Source of the DNA: an uncultured Pelagibacteraceae bacterium
GTDB lineage: Bacteria; Pseudomonadota; Alphaproteobacteria; Pelagibacterales; Pelagibacteraceae
Length of the DNA stretch: 64,000 bases
NCBI GenBank assembly: GCA_902570425.1
Contig: CACFYB010000003.1
Coordinates: forward strand, 18,134 to 82,133
Direction of reading: 5' to 3'
In this document: in pieces, positions 16,447 to 24,801 of the stretch
How the letters are laid out: every line of letters starts with the position of its first letter
Numbering within the stretch: position 1 is the first letter of the stretch
The notes under the pieces: generated by a model
Databases searched by the model: none
Told to the model about the DNA's origin: nothing
What the model saw: only the letters and a program-made list of their open reading frames with translations
Position numbers and translations under genes: made by a program

Positions 16447-17548
16447 TGTAAATCAACAAGACCTACAACAAGCTTTAAGTTATTGTCAGGGAGTAATTGA
16501 AAAGAGAAGCACACTTCCAATTTTGTCAAATATTTTGTTGAATGTGCGTAACTCCAAATTAACGATAACAGCAACAGATTTAGATTTAATATTTATTCAC
16601 GAATTAAAAGATGTGGAGATTTTAGAAGAGGGAGATACCACCACGACATCTTCAATTATGTATGATATTGTAAGGAAATTTACATCTGGAAAAAAAATAA
16701 ATCTAACATTAAAAGATTTTAGCAAACTTCACTTGGAGTCTGAAAAATCTAATTTTAATTTAAATTGTATTAACGCTAATGAATTTCCTTTAACTGATGA
16801 AAATTTCAACCAAAATGAATTTTCAATTAATTCAAAACAACTTCTAAAACTACTTAACAAATGTAAATTTTCCATTTCAAATGATGAAACAAGGCATTAT
16901 TTAAGTGGAATCTATTTACATCAAAATGAAATCGAGGATAAGATATATTTAACAGCAGTTGCAACTGATAGCCATAGAATGTCAATTTCTAAAGTAAGGT
17001 TAGATAAAAAAATTGATTTTGATCCGATAATTTTACCAAAAAAAACAATTTTTCAGTTATGCTCATTATTAGATAATTTCGATGGTGAGGTGAAAGTTTC
17101 TAATATTAAGTCTAAAATCAAGTTTGAGCTTAGTAATAGTATTTTGATTTCTAAGCTGATTGATGGAAAATTTCCAAATTATATCCAAGTTATTCCAAAG
17201 AGTAATAAAAAAAAATTAGATATAGATTTAAAATTATTTTTGAATTCGGTAGATAGAGTTGCTTCAGTTTCACTAGATAAAAAAGATGGAGTAAAATTTA
17301 ATCTTACAAAAGATACATTAAATTTATCTGTAAATAATGCTAATAGCGGTGATGGAAAAGAAACTTTAAACGTGAAATTTGATCATGACCTAGAAATAAG
17401 TTTTAATTCAAGATATTTAATTGATGTAGCGGCCCAACTTGATGGAGAAAAAATTGAGCTTTTTTTTAATGATACTGGATCCCCTGCTTTAATTAAAGAT
17501 CCAGCTGATTTTGATAGTATTTATGTTGTGATGCCAATGAAAGGCTAA
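16436..17548 (+). CDS. dnaN: DNA polymerase III beta subunit (sliding clamp)
   Basis: DnaN is the ring-shaped processivity clamp loaded onto DNA. The 370 residues show the expected features: MKFSVNQQDLQQALSYCQGVIEKRSTLPILSNILL at the start, TATDLDLIF, TDSHRMSIS in the middle and the C-terminal YVVMPMK ending that shapes the client-binding pocket. Length matches the family (about 366-380). The ATG lies within the last codons of dnaA. Its last 4 bp overlap the convergent plsC gene. Confidence 0.97.
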   Translation: MKFSVNQQDLQQALSYCQGVIEKRSTLPILSNILLNVRNSKLTITATDLDLIFIHELKDVEILEEGDTTTTSSIMYDIVRKFTSGKKINLTLKDFSKLHLESEKSNFNLNCINANEFPLTDENFNQNEFSINSKQLLKLLNKCKFSISNDETRHYLSGIYLHQNEIEDKIYLTAVATDSHRMSISKVRLDKKIDFDPIILPKKTIFQLCSLLDNFDGEVKVSNIKSKIKFELSNSILISKLIDGKFPNYIQVIPKSNKKKLDIDLKLFLNSVDRVASVSLDKKDGVKFNLTKDTLNLSVNNANSGDGKETLNVKFDHDLEISFNSRYLIDVAAQLDGEKIELFFNDTGSPALIKDPADFDSIYVVMPMKG

Positions 17549-18246
17549 TTGATTAGATCAAGCTCTAAATAGATATTTTTTTCAAGTGTTTTAATAAATT
17601 CATCTTTATTTAAACCAGGACCTATTGGTTCTAAAATTGAAATAGTAATTTGCTTATTATAATTTTTTTTCCCACTTTTTGGCCAAACATTTCCTGAATT
17701 AATTGCTATAGGTAAACAAAAAATTTTAAGTTCCTCATAAATTCGAGCCGCTCCTTTTTTAAAGGGAGGTCTATCTAATGGGGATACTCTAGTTGCTTGT
17801 GGAAATATAATTAGAGGTCTATCAGTCTTTTCTATAACTCTGGAAATATCTTGAAAAAAATTTAGATTTTCTTTAGTAACCTTGTCTCTTGTAATTGAAA
17901 TAGATCCAATTTTCTTTAAGTACCAACCAAAAATAGGAATTAGCAAAAGCTCTTTTTTTAAAATAAAAACAGGTGAATTAAAAATTGTCTGAAGAAAAAA
18001 AGTCTCAAACATAGATTGGTGCGAACAAGCAATAAAAAATTTTTTATCTTTTATGATATTTTCCATTCCTTTGATTATTATTTTTGTAGATAAAAAAAAC
18101 TTAAGACAAAAACTTGACCAATACCCCATAAGTTTACCACCGAATAATACAATTTTTTGAGGTAATAAAAATGATGGAAGAAATAGTATTGATATAAAAA
18201 TTATTCCTAGAAAAAAAAAGAAGGAAAATAAAAAATTTCTAAGCAT
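17545..18246 (-). CDS. plsC: 1-acyl-sn-glycerol-3-phosphate acyltransferase (PlsC-like)
   Basis: This membrane acyltransferase (233 residues) is predicted to make phosphatidic acid from lysophosphatidate. The N-terminus is a long hydrophobic stretch (LFSFFFFLGIIFISILF). The acyltransferase block I reads SHQSMFET, an HX4E variant of the usual HX4D, and block III reads FPQATR in place of FPEGTR. FKKGAARI and PIAINSG follow. The same substitutions occur in other alphaproteobacterial relatives as I recall. It ends the argH-lptM-lysA-plsC run. Confidence 0.85.
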   Translation of the reverse strand: MLRNFLFSFFFFLGIIFISILFLPSFLLPQKIVLFGGKLMGYWSSFCLKFFLSTKIIIKGMENIIKDKKFFIACSHQSMFETFFLQTIFNSPVFILKKELLLIPIFGWYLKKIGSISITRDKVTKENLNFFQDISRVIEKTDRPLIIFPQATRVSPLDRPPFKKGAARIYEELKIFCLPIAINSGNVWPKSGKKNYNKQITISILEPIGPGLNKDEFIKTLEKNIYLELDLIN

Positions 18247-18258
18247 TAAATGTTAAAA

Positions 18259-19473
18259 TTACATTAATTCTTTTAAACTTTGTCTTTTGCTGATAATCTT
18301 TATTTGAGAGTTTTTTATTAATATCTCAGATGGTTTTGGTCTTAAATTATAATTTGAACTTAATGACATTCCATATGCTCCGACATCACAAATAATAACT
18401 AAATCTTTTTCTTTTAATTTTTGAAATTTTTTAACAGATAAAAATTTATCAGTACTTTCACATATTGGCCCAACAAACTCATGAGTTTTTTTAGATTTTT
18501 TTTTGTTTTTAGTAACAGGAATAATTTGATGTTTAGCATTATATAAAGCCGGTCTTATTAAATCATTCATTGCAGCATCTAAAATGATGAAATTTTTTTT
18601 TTCATTTTCTTTTATATAAGTTATTTTAGAAATTAAAAATCCAGTGTTACCAATTATTGACCTGCCTGGTTCAAAAATTATTCGAGAGTTATGTTTTTTC
18701 ATAAAACTTTTGATATTTTCTGCATATTTTTTTAGGTTTAATTTTTTCTTATTTTTTCCATAATTTATTCCCATTCCGCCACCTAGATCAATATATTCAA
18801 ATTTATATTTTGTTTTTTTTATAATCTTATCTAATATTTTAAGCATCTTTTGATAGGGTTTAATTTCTAGAATTTGACTCCCAATGTGAACACTTACACA
18901 TTTTAAATTTAAATTTTTAGATTTATTTACATATTTTACTAATTCTAAGAAAATTTTTTCTGATACACCGAACTTATTTTCTTTTTTGCCAGTTGATATT
19001 TGACTCAATGTTTTTGCGTCTGTATTTGGGTTTAATCTTATGCCAATATCAACTTTTTTATTTCTAGTTTTAGCGATTTTTTCTATTTCTAAGATTTCAC
19101 TTTTTGACTCGGCATTGATTAATAAAATTTTATTTTTTATAGCATAATCTATCTCTACATTGGTTTTACCGACGCCTGAGAATACTATTTTATTTGGTTT
19201 AATACCCGACTTGAGGGCTTTCATTAGTTCTCCCATTGAGACTACATCTGCACCTAAACCTAATTTTCTTAATTCTATCAACAATTTTTTATTGGAATTT
19301 GCTTTTACTGCAAAACAAATTAAAGGATTTATTGTATTAAAATCATTTTTAAAATTGACGACATTTTCTTTTATTTTTTTATAAGAATAACAATATAAGG
19401 GTGTTGAAAATTTTTTAGCTAAAAAAGAAGTTTTAATTCCATCAATAAAATAATTATTCGCTTTATATTTCAT
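18259..19473 (-). CDS. lysA: Diaminopimelate decarboxylase
   Basis: LysA decarboxylates meso-diaminopimelate to L-lysine using PLP. The 404 residues are an alanine racemase-like TIM barrel plus a beta domain: the PLP lysine lies in CFAVKANSNKKLL, HIGSQI and DLGGGMGINYG bind phosphate and cofactor, FEPGRSIIGNTG follows, and the partner-subunit motifs are GPICESTDKF and GAYGMSLSSNYNLRPKP. The gene begins 10 bp after the small lipoprotein gene lptM, the common argH-lptM-lysA arrangement. Confidence 0.96.
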   Translation of the reverse strand: MKYKANNYFIDGIKTSFLAKKFSTPLYCYSYKKIKENVVNFKNDFNTINPLICFAVKANSNKKLLIELRKLGLGADVVSMGELMKALKSGIKPNKIVFSGVGKTNVEIDYAIKNKILLINAESKSEILEIEKIAKTRNKKVDIGIRLNPNTDAKTLSQISTGKKENKFGVSEKIFLELVKYVNKSKNLNLKCVSVHIGSQILEIKPYQKMLKILDKIIKKTKYKFEYIDLGGGMGINYGKNKKKLNLKKYAENIKSFMKKHNSRIIFEPGRSIIGNTGFLISKITYIKENEKKNFIILDAAMNDLIRPALYNAKHQIIPVTKNKKKSKKTHEFVGPICESTDKFLSVKKFQKLKEKDLVIICDVGAYGMSLSSNYNLRPKPSEILIKNSQIKIISKRQSLKELM

Positions 19474-19483
19474 CTCATTATTT

Positions 19484-19615
19484 TTAGTTTGATATCACTT
19501 TAAGTTTGATATCTGTCTTTTTTGATTTTGGTTCCTCATAAATAGGATCACCTTTTTTTCCGCATGAAAGTACCAAAATATTTATCACAATTAATAAAAG
19601 TATTTTTTTAATCAT
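19484..19615 (-). CDS. lptM: Small LptM/YifL-like lipoprotein
   Basis: This 43-residue ORF was too short for the track. It starts MIKKILLLIVINILVLSCG: a lipoprotein signal with the lipobox LSC at residues 16-18, directly followed by GKKGDPIYEEP, the CGxKG signature of LptM (YifL). LptM helps the LPS translocon LptD mature in E. coli. Its place between argH and lysA is the conserved one in proteobacteria. The start overlaps the argH stop by 4 bp. The tail after residue 30 is short and charged. The symbol rests on motif plus synteny. Confidence 0.8.
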   Translation of the reverse strand: MIKKILLLIVINILVLSCGKKGDPIYEEPKSKKTDIKLKVISN

Positions 19616-21003
19616 AATTTTTTTTTATATTTTAATATCATTTTTTTAATATTATCAAAAGATGTTCCTCCATAAGACCTTTTTGATTTTACAGAGTTTT
19701 CAAGATTGAATACATTTAAAACATCAGAAGTTAATTCAGGAAAAATTTTTTTTAAATCACTGATATTTAAATCCTCTAATTTTATCTTTTTTCTTTCGGC
19801 AAAATTTACTATTAATGATGTTTTTTCATAAGCCTCTCTAAATGATATTGAATGATTTTTAACTAAATAATCTGCTAAATCTGTAGCTGTTATAAAGCCT
19901 GTATCTGCAAGTTCTAACATTCTTTTTTTATTTGGACTTAAGTTATTTAAAATTTCGTCTAATAATTTGAGACAATTAATTAAATTATCGTTAGAACTAA
20001 AAACATTTTCTTTATCATCTTGTAAATCTTTAAAATAAGATAAAGGCAGTCCTTTCAACAAAGAAAGCATAGAAAATAAATTTCCATAAAATGTTCCAGT
20101 TTTACCTCTTAAAAATTCTAAAATGTCTGGATTCTTTTTTTGAGGCATTATTGAAGATCCAGTTACAACCTTATCTGATAATTTAATCAAATCAAAAGCA
20201 TCTGAATTCCATATAATTAATTCTTCAGCAATTCTAGATATATGCATTGAGCAAACTGAGCAACTATAAAGATAGTCTAAAACAAAATCTCTATCTGAAA
20301 CAGTGTCTATTGAATTATTAGTAGGTTTTTTAAAACCTAATTTTTTAGCTGTATATTCTCTGTCTATATTAAAGGATGTTCCTGCCAAAGCAAGTACACC
20401 GAGAGGACTTTCATTTAAACTTTCAATGTTATCATTAAATCTTTTTTTATCTCTAGTAAACATTTCGACATAAGCCATAAGATAATGTGCAAAAGATATA
20501 GGCTGTGCATTTTTTAGATGTGTAAATCCTGGCATTATAGTTTTGATATTTTTCTCGGCAATCCTTAAAGTAGTTTTAATTATTTTATTAAGATGATTTA
20601 AAATTTCTTTATTCGATGATCTCATCCAAATTTTTAAATCTGTAATAACTTGATCATTTCTAGATCTAGCAGTATGAATATAACCAGCTTCCTCACCAAT
20701 TATTTCAAATAGTCTCTTTTCAATATTCATGTGAATATCTTCGTATTTTAAATTATACTCAAATTTGTTTTTAGATATTTCTTTTTCAATTTTACCAAGT
20801 CCATAAATAATTTTATTTTTTATTTTAAAAGAAATGATTTTTTGTTTAAAAAGCATTTCTACGTGAGCAATAGACCCCATTATATCTTGTTTAAATAGTC
20901 TTTTGTCAATATCTAAGGAACCCCCAACTTTTTGAAAAAAACTAGATGTATTTTTTTTTATACGATTTTTCCAAATTGCCTTATTGTTTTTATTTTTTGC
21001 CAT
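19612..21003 (-). CDS. argH: Argininosuccinate lyase
   Basis: ArgH cleaves argininosuccinate to arginine and fumarate, the last step of arginine synthesis. The 463 residues include IHTARSRNDQVITDLKIW, PGFTHLKNAQPISFAHYL and the superfamily signature GSSIMPQKKNPD with the catalytic-loop serines. Length is standard. It is the first gene of the minus-strand argH-lptM-lysA-plsC run and diverges from the TlpA-like gene with only 23 bp between starts. Confidence 0.97.
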   Translation of the reverse strand: MAKNKNNKAIWKNRIKKNTSSFFQKVGGSLDIDKRLFKQDIMGSIAHVEMLFKQKIISFKIKNKIIYGLGKIEKEISKNKFEYNLKYEDIHMNIEKRLFEIIGEEAGYIHTARSRNDQVITDLKIWMRSSNKEILNHLNKIIKTTLRIAEKNIKTIMPGFTHLKNAQPISFAHYLMAYVEMFTRDKKRFNDNIESLNESPLGVLALAGTSFNIDREYTAKKLGFKKPTNNSIDTVSDRDFVLDYLYSCSVCSMHISRIAEELIIWNSDAFDLIKLSDKVVTGSSIMPQKKNPDILEFLRGKTGTFYGNLFSMLSLLKGLPLSYFKDLQDDKENVFSSNDNLINCLKLLDEILNNLSPNKKRMLELADTGFITATDLADYLVKNHSISFREAYEKTSLIVNFAERKKIKLEDLNISDLKKIFPELTSDVLNVFNLENSVKSKRSYGGTSFDNIKKMILKYKKKL

Positions 21004-21026
21004 GATAATTATTTATACCTTTTAGC

Positions 21027-21536
21027 ATGAGATTTTTAATAATAATTATTTTTTTAATATCTAATTCATATGCAGAAGAATCTATTGATATAAAAAATCT
21101 TATTATCAATAAAGAGTTAAAAAACCACTCTGCTTTAACGTTTCTAGACGCTAAAAACAATCAATTAAATATAGGCGATTATAAAGGAAATTTGATTTTA
21201 TTGAATTTTTGGGCCACTTGGTGTGCTCCTTGTAAAGAAGAAATGCCCTCTTTAGATTTATTAAAAACGAATGAATCTTTAAATAATTTAAAAATATTTC
21301 CTATTAATGTTGGCCAGGATAACATTAAAAAATCATTAAAATTTTTTGAGGATTTAAATATTAAAAATTTGGATATTTATTTTGATACACCTGTAACTTT
21401 AGCAAAAAAATTTCAATTAAGGGGGATTCCAACTTCAATTTTGATTAATAAAGATGGTTTAGAGTTTGCTAGAATTATTGGATCAATAGATTTTCAGGAT
21501 AAAAAGTTTATAGACTGGCTAAGTAATTTTAATTAA
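21027..21536 (+). CDS. TlpA/ResA-like periplasmic thioredoxin
   Basis: The 169-residue protein has a signal peptide (about 1-16, ending NSYA-E) and a thioredoxin fold with LLNFWATWCAPCKEEMP (C66, C69) and the cis-proline loop RGIPTSILINKDG. TlpA-like proteins reduce periplasmic thiols, for example for cytochrome c or oxidase maturation. No cytochrome gene is adjacent, so the client is unknown. It is divergent from argH and its 3' end overlaps the convergent HIG1 gene by 4 bp. Confidence 0.9.
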   Translation: MRFLIIIIFLISNSYAEESIDIKNLIINKELKNHSALTFLDAKNNQLNIGDYKGNLILLNFWATWCAPCKEEMPSLDLLKTNESLNNLKIFPINVGQDNIKKSLKFFEDLNIKNLDIYFDTPVTLAKKFQLRGIPTSILINKDGLEFARIIGSIDFQDKKFIDWLSNFN

Positions 21537-21736
21537 TTCTTAAAAAAATAAGCAAAACTTACCAACAATATAATTGCTACAAATTGTAGTAAAACTCTCA
21601 ATTGCATCAACTTGTTTGAATACTTTTTGCTAGATTCGCCACCTTTAAATAAAGTCCCTATTCCCAGAATTAAAACAATAGCAACTCCAATTAGTAGAGC
21701 TATAGATAAAAATTTGACTAATATTCCAGAAATCAT
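21533..21736 (-). CDS. HIG1-domain twin-transmembrane protein
   Basis: Starting at Met26 of the track ORF (21736) gives 67 residues. This avoids overlap with the divergent esterase gene whose start is at 21786. Two hydrophobic helices (about residues 6-24 and 46-64) flank the loop GGESSKKYSNKLMQLRVLLQ, which matches the hypoxia-induced HIG1 domain seen in small alphaproteobacterial membrane proteins and in mitochondrial Rcf1. Rcf1 supports cytochrome oxidase assembly and supercomplexes; a similar role here is inference. Confidence 0.8.
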   Translation of the reverse strand: MISGILVKFLSIALLIGVAIVLILGIGTLFKGGESSKKYSNKLMQLRVLLQFVAIILLVSFAYFFKN

Positions 21737-21785
21737 AAATGTATTGTAGGGTGTTTTCAAAATAAAAAAACCTAAATTATTAAGT

Positions 21786-22445
21786 ATGACATTTTGTCTA
21801 GATACAACCATTATTAAGCCAGAGAATAATGCAGATATTAAAAATGCGATTGTCTTACTTCACGGATATGGAGGAGATGGCAAAGATATAAGCATGTTGT
21901 CTTTAAATTGGAAAAGACATTTACCCAACACAATTTTTATTTGTCCAAATGGCCATGAACCTTGCCCAATAAATCCAAATGGTTTCCAGTGGTTTGATTT
22001 GACTAAAGATGATCCAGAATATATTTTGGAAGAGTCAATTAAGGCAGAAAAAGTTTTATATAAATTTATTGATGAAATTAAAAAAAGATACAAATTAGAT
22101 AATGAAAAAATTATTCTTTCAGGATTTAGTCAAGGTTGCATGATGTCCATAAATTTAGGTTTGACATCAAGTGAAAAATATAATTGTATCATTGGTTTTT
22201 CGGGTAAAATAATAAATCAAAAAGATTTAAAGTTAAGAAAAAAAGTTTCAACAGATATTTTATTAATTCATGGTGATGCAGATCAAGTTGTTTCACCCAA
22301 TTTTTTGTTAGAAGCAAAAGATTTTTTTCTAAGAAATGATATTGAAATTGAAACTCATTTAATAAAAAATTGTGATCACCATATACCTATTGCCGCATCT
22401 AGTATAGCATTAAATTACATTTTAAAAAAAATTAATGATTGCTAA
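21786..22445 (+). CDS. Phospholipase/carboxylesterase-type alpha/beta hydrolase
   Basis: This 219-residue serine hydrolase resembles the carboxylesterase/acyl-protein thioesterase family. It has the oxyanion segment LLHGYGGDGKD, the nucleophile motif SGFSQGCMMS, the acid region HGDADQVVSP and the catalytic histidine in NCDHHIP. There is no signal peptide, so it is cytosolic. The substrate cannot be read from sequence. The neighbouring HIG1 gene diverges from it. Confidence 0.87.
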   Translation: MTFCLDTTIIKPENNADIKNAIVLLHGYGGDGKDISMLSLNWKRHLPNTIFICPNGHEPCPINPNGFQWFDLTKDDPEYILEESIKAEKVLYKFIDEIKKRYKLDNEKIILSGFSQGCMMSINLGLTSSEKYNCIIGFSGKIINQKDLKLRKKVSTDILLIHGDADQVVSPNFLLEAKDFFLRNDIEIETHLIKNCDHHIPIAASSIALNYILKKINDC

Positions 22446-22483
22446 ATCTTGAAATAATTTTTTTTTTAAGTTAGAATTTCAAT

Positions 22484-23053
22484 ATGAATAGCTTTGTCGA
22501 ACATGATGTATCTTTAGAAAAATGTCCAGCTTTGGTGTTAAATGCAGATTATAGACCCTTAAGTTATTATCCTTTATCATTGTGGTCATGGCAAGATACA
22601 GTTAAATCAGTATTTTTGGATCGAGTAATTATAGTTAGTAATTATGATAGAGTTGTTAGAAGCCCCTCTTTTAATATGAAATTACCAAGTGTTATAGCTT
22701 TGAAAGATTATATTGTTCCACAATCTAAACCAAGTTTTACGAGATTTAATGTTTTTCTTAGAGATAAATTTTCATGTCAATATTGTGGGAGCAATGATGA
22801 ATTAACATTTGATCATTTATTACCAAGATCAAAGGGTGGAGAAACTAATTGGAACAATGTTGTTACTGCCTGTTCAGCTTGTAATGTAAAAAAAGGCGGC
22901 AAACTATTGAAGTCATCTGGGATGAAACTTTTTCAGTATCCTTATCAACCTTCAACAGAGGATCTTCATCGTAACGGTAAAAATTTTCCTCCGAATTATT
23001 TACATAAAAGTTGGATGGATTATCTATACTGGGATGTAGAGTTACAGCCGTAA
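22484..23053 (+). CDS. HNH endonuclease-domain protein
   Basis: The 189 residues include a C-terminal HNH domain with two zinc CxxC pairs: CQYCGSNDELTFDHLLPRSKGG and NVVTACSACNVKKG, with the HNH residues in FDHLLPR, WNN and NVKK. The N-terminal half (LVLNADYRPLSYYPLSLWSWQD) is typical of a stand-alone HNH family common in alphaproteobacteria. There is no restriction, phage or mobile-element context, so a housekeeping DNA repair or processing role is more likely than defence. Function is not established. Confidence 0.88.
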   Translation: MNSFVEHDVSLEKCPALVLNADYRPLSYYPLSLWSWQDTVKSVFLDRVIIVSNYDRVVRSPSFNMKLPSVIALKDYIVPQSKPSFTRFNVFLRDKFSCQYCGSNDELTFDHLLPRSKGGETNWNNVVTACSACNVKKGGKLLKSSGMKLFQYPYQPSTEDLHRNGKNFPPNYLHKSWMDYLYWDVELQP

Positions 23054-23055
23054 GG

Positions 23056-23586
23056 TTAAATTTTTTCAGATATACTGATAGCTATTTTAGAACCAGTTTT
23101 TATTATTCTATCCATTATTGAATATAAGCCTTTTTTAGTTGCCCCTTTCTCATAAGCTATATCCTTATGATGTAATTCATCTTCTCTAAATTTAATAATT
23201 TTTCTTTTAAGTTCTTTTTCATTAGAGCCTAGTTGATTTATTTGATTTAGATAATGTTCGTCAATTACTTCTTCAACCGAAGCAGTGCAAAGCATTGCAG
23301 CTTTTTTTCCTAATATTGTTGACCCAAAACCTAGTCCTACACCTAGCAGATCCCATAATGGTAAAAATTTGGTTGGCTTTATTTTTCTTTTTTTTATTTC
23401 ATTCTCAAAGAAATCACAGTGTTCTTTTTCATGAATTCTCATTTCCTCTATAGTCTTTTTTAACCTTTCATCTTTTATAAATGTACTTAATGCTAATAAT
23501 TGACCTTCGTAAATTTTAACAGCACCTCTTTCACCTGCATGATCAACTCTAATAAATTCTTCAACTTTATTTTCTGTATTTTTCAT
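23056..23586 (-). CDS. coq7: Demethoxyubiquinone hydroxylase (Coq7)
   Basis: Coq7 is a di-iron monooxygenase that hydroxylates the ubiquinone ring. The 176 residues show the ferritin-like ligands: VDHAGERGAVKIYEGQ, the ExxH in RIHEKEHCDFFE, EEVIDEHYLNQI and FREDELHHKD. It is a single-domain bacterial Coq7. The start overlaps dsbB by 20 bp. Together with ubiE and ubiB, this gives three ubiquinone-pathway genes in the window. Confidence 0.95.
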   Translation of the reverse strand: MKNTENKVEEFIRVDHAGERGAVKIYEGQLLALSTFIKDERLKKTIEEMRIHEKEHCDFFENEIKKRKIKPTKFLPLWDLLGVGLGFGSTILGKKAAMLCTASVEEVIDEHYLNQINQLGSNEKELKRKIIKFREDELHHKDIAYEKGATKKGLYSIMDRIIKTGSKIAISISEKI

Positions 23587-24055
23587 AATTTTTTAAAATT
23601 TTAATCAAAGTTATAAATATTACTAAACTTATTATCATATTAATGGTTGTTAGAGAAAATCCAAAAATTCTAAATGTCACATCCTTACAACTTATGACCT
23701 TAATTTGTAATTGTTTCAATAATTCTTCTTTAGAATCAAATTCTGTTATATTATTAATCACACAAACACCTGACTCTTCAAATAGATTTTGTTCAATCCC
23801 AAAATGATAAAATGAGATTAAAAATGAAAATACAAAAACCATAATCAAGAGTAGAATAATAAATTTTTCATCTTTTTTAAAAAAGTTATTTGAAATAACC
23901 AAAATTATAGCAAGTCCATAAGGGATCCTTTCAATCAAGCATAAATTACAAGGCTGATGTCCAAGAACATTTTCAATAAAATATGCAGTAATTAATGAAA
24001 TAAAACTTATTATAAGAATTATTTTTAAAATGGTATTTTTTTTAAAATTATTCAT
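23567..24055 (-). CDS. dsbB: DsbB-like disulfide bond formation protein
   Basis: DsbB reoxidises DsbA by passing electrons to quinone. The 162 residues have four hydrophobic helices, the first periplasmic redox pair C36-x2-C39 in HQPCNLCLIERIPYG, and a second pair of cysteines in the later loop (SGVCVINN and VISCKDVTF). It overlaps yqaA by 8 bp and coq7 by 20 bp. No dsbA is in the window. Confidence 0.9.
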   Translation of the reverse strand: MNNFKKNTILKIILIISFISLITAYFIENVLGHQPCNLCLIERIPYGLAIILVISNNFFKKDEKFIILLLIMVFVFSFLISFYHFGIEQNLFEESGVCVINNITEFDSKEELLKQLQIKVISCKDVTFRIFGFSLTTINMIISLVIFITLIKILKNYEKYRK

Positions 24056-24653
24056 AAAATTTGGATATCAAATAGATTATAATTCCAATTATAACAATTA
24101 ATATTCCAATTATTGTAAACCATTTAGATCCGTGTTCATTCATAAATTTGGTAAATAGATCCCCAAATTTATAGGTCAAATAAGATACTATAAAAAAACG
24201 TAAACCTCTCGAGATTAGACTAATGAATATAAATACCAAAATATTAAAACCAATTAAACCGCTTGCAATAGTAAAAACTTTATAAGGAAGAGGAGTAAAG
24301 CCAGCTAAAAACAGAATCCCAAGCCATGCATAAAAACTTTCACTATTAATTAGATTACTTTTAATATTGGATAATTTTTCTTCGTATCCATAAAAAGTCA
24401 TTATTTGCATTCCAATATCAAAAAAAACTGCCCCTATGAAGTATCCTAAGATTCCACCTAAAACAGAAAATATTGTGGTAATTAGAAAAATTTTGAAAAA
24501 GTCATATTTTTTTGCAATAACCATGGGTATTATCATCACATCTGGTGGAATAGGAAAAAAAGAACTTTCAATAAATGATATAAAAGCAAGATAATATTTG
24601 GAACTTTTATGAGCTGCTAAATCTAAACATTTTTTGTAAAGAGAAGTAAACAT
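24048..24653 (-). CDS. YqaA/DedA-like membrane protein (VTT/SNARE-associated domain)
   Basis: This 201-residue multispanning protein has the YqaA/DedA core: FISFIESSFFPIPPDVMIIPMVI, GGILGYFIGAVFFDIG and GFTPLPYKVFTIASGLIG. DedA-superfamily proteins are lipid scramblases or flippases. The gene lies upstream of dsbB and diverges from tRNA-Leu, with 59 bp between the two starts. Confidence 0.85.
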   Translation of the reverse strand: MFTSLYKKCLDLAAHKSSKYYLAFISFIESSFFPIPPDVMIIPMVIAKKYDFFKIFLITTIFSVLGGILGYFIGAVFFDIGMQIMTFYGYEEKLSNIKSNLINSESFYAWLGILFLAGFTPLPYKVFTIASGLIGFNILVFIFISLISRGLRFFIVSYLTYKFGDLFTKFMNEHGSKWFTIIGILIVIIGIIIYLISKFYE

Positions 24654-24712
24654 TTTTTGGTTTTAATATAATTTTAGTTCTTATACTATTTAATAAATTA
24701 TTAAACAACCAA

Positions 24713-24797
24713 GGGCGAATGGCGGAACTGGTAGACGCGCACGACTCAAAATCGTGTTTCGCAAGAAGTGAGAGTTCGATTCTCTCTTCGCCCACCA
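24713..24797 (+). tRNA. tRNA-Leu (anticodon CAA)
   Basis: An 85-nt gene with acceptor GGGCGAA/TTCGCCC, discriminator A and an encoded CCA. The anticodon stem CACGA/TCGTG holds the loop CTCAAAA, giving anticodon CAA (reads UUG). The long variable arm between TCGTG and the T arm (GAGAG/CTCTC with GTTCGATT) fits a class II leucine tRNA. Confidence 0.95.
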
Positions 24798-24801
24798 GAT
24801 T

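Noticed and set aside
22484-23053. HNH protein as part of a defence or mobile system
   Set aside because: There is no methyltransferase, integrase, repeats or other defence gene nearby, and the protein fits a stand-alone alphaproteobacterial HNH family.
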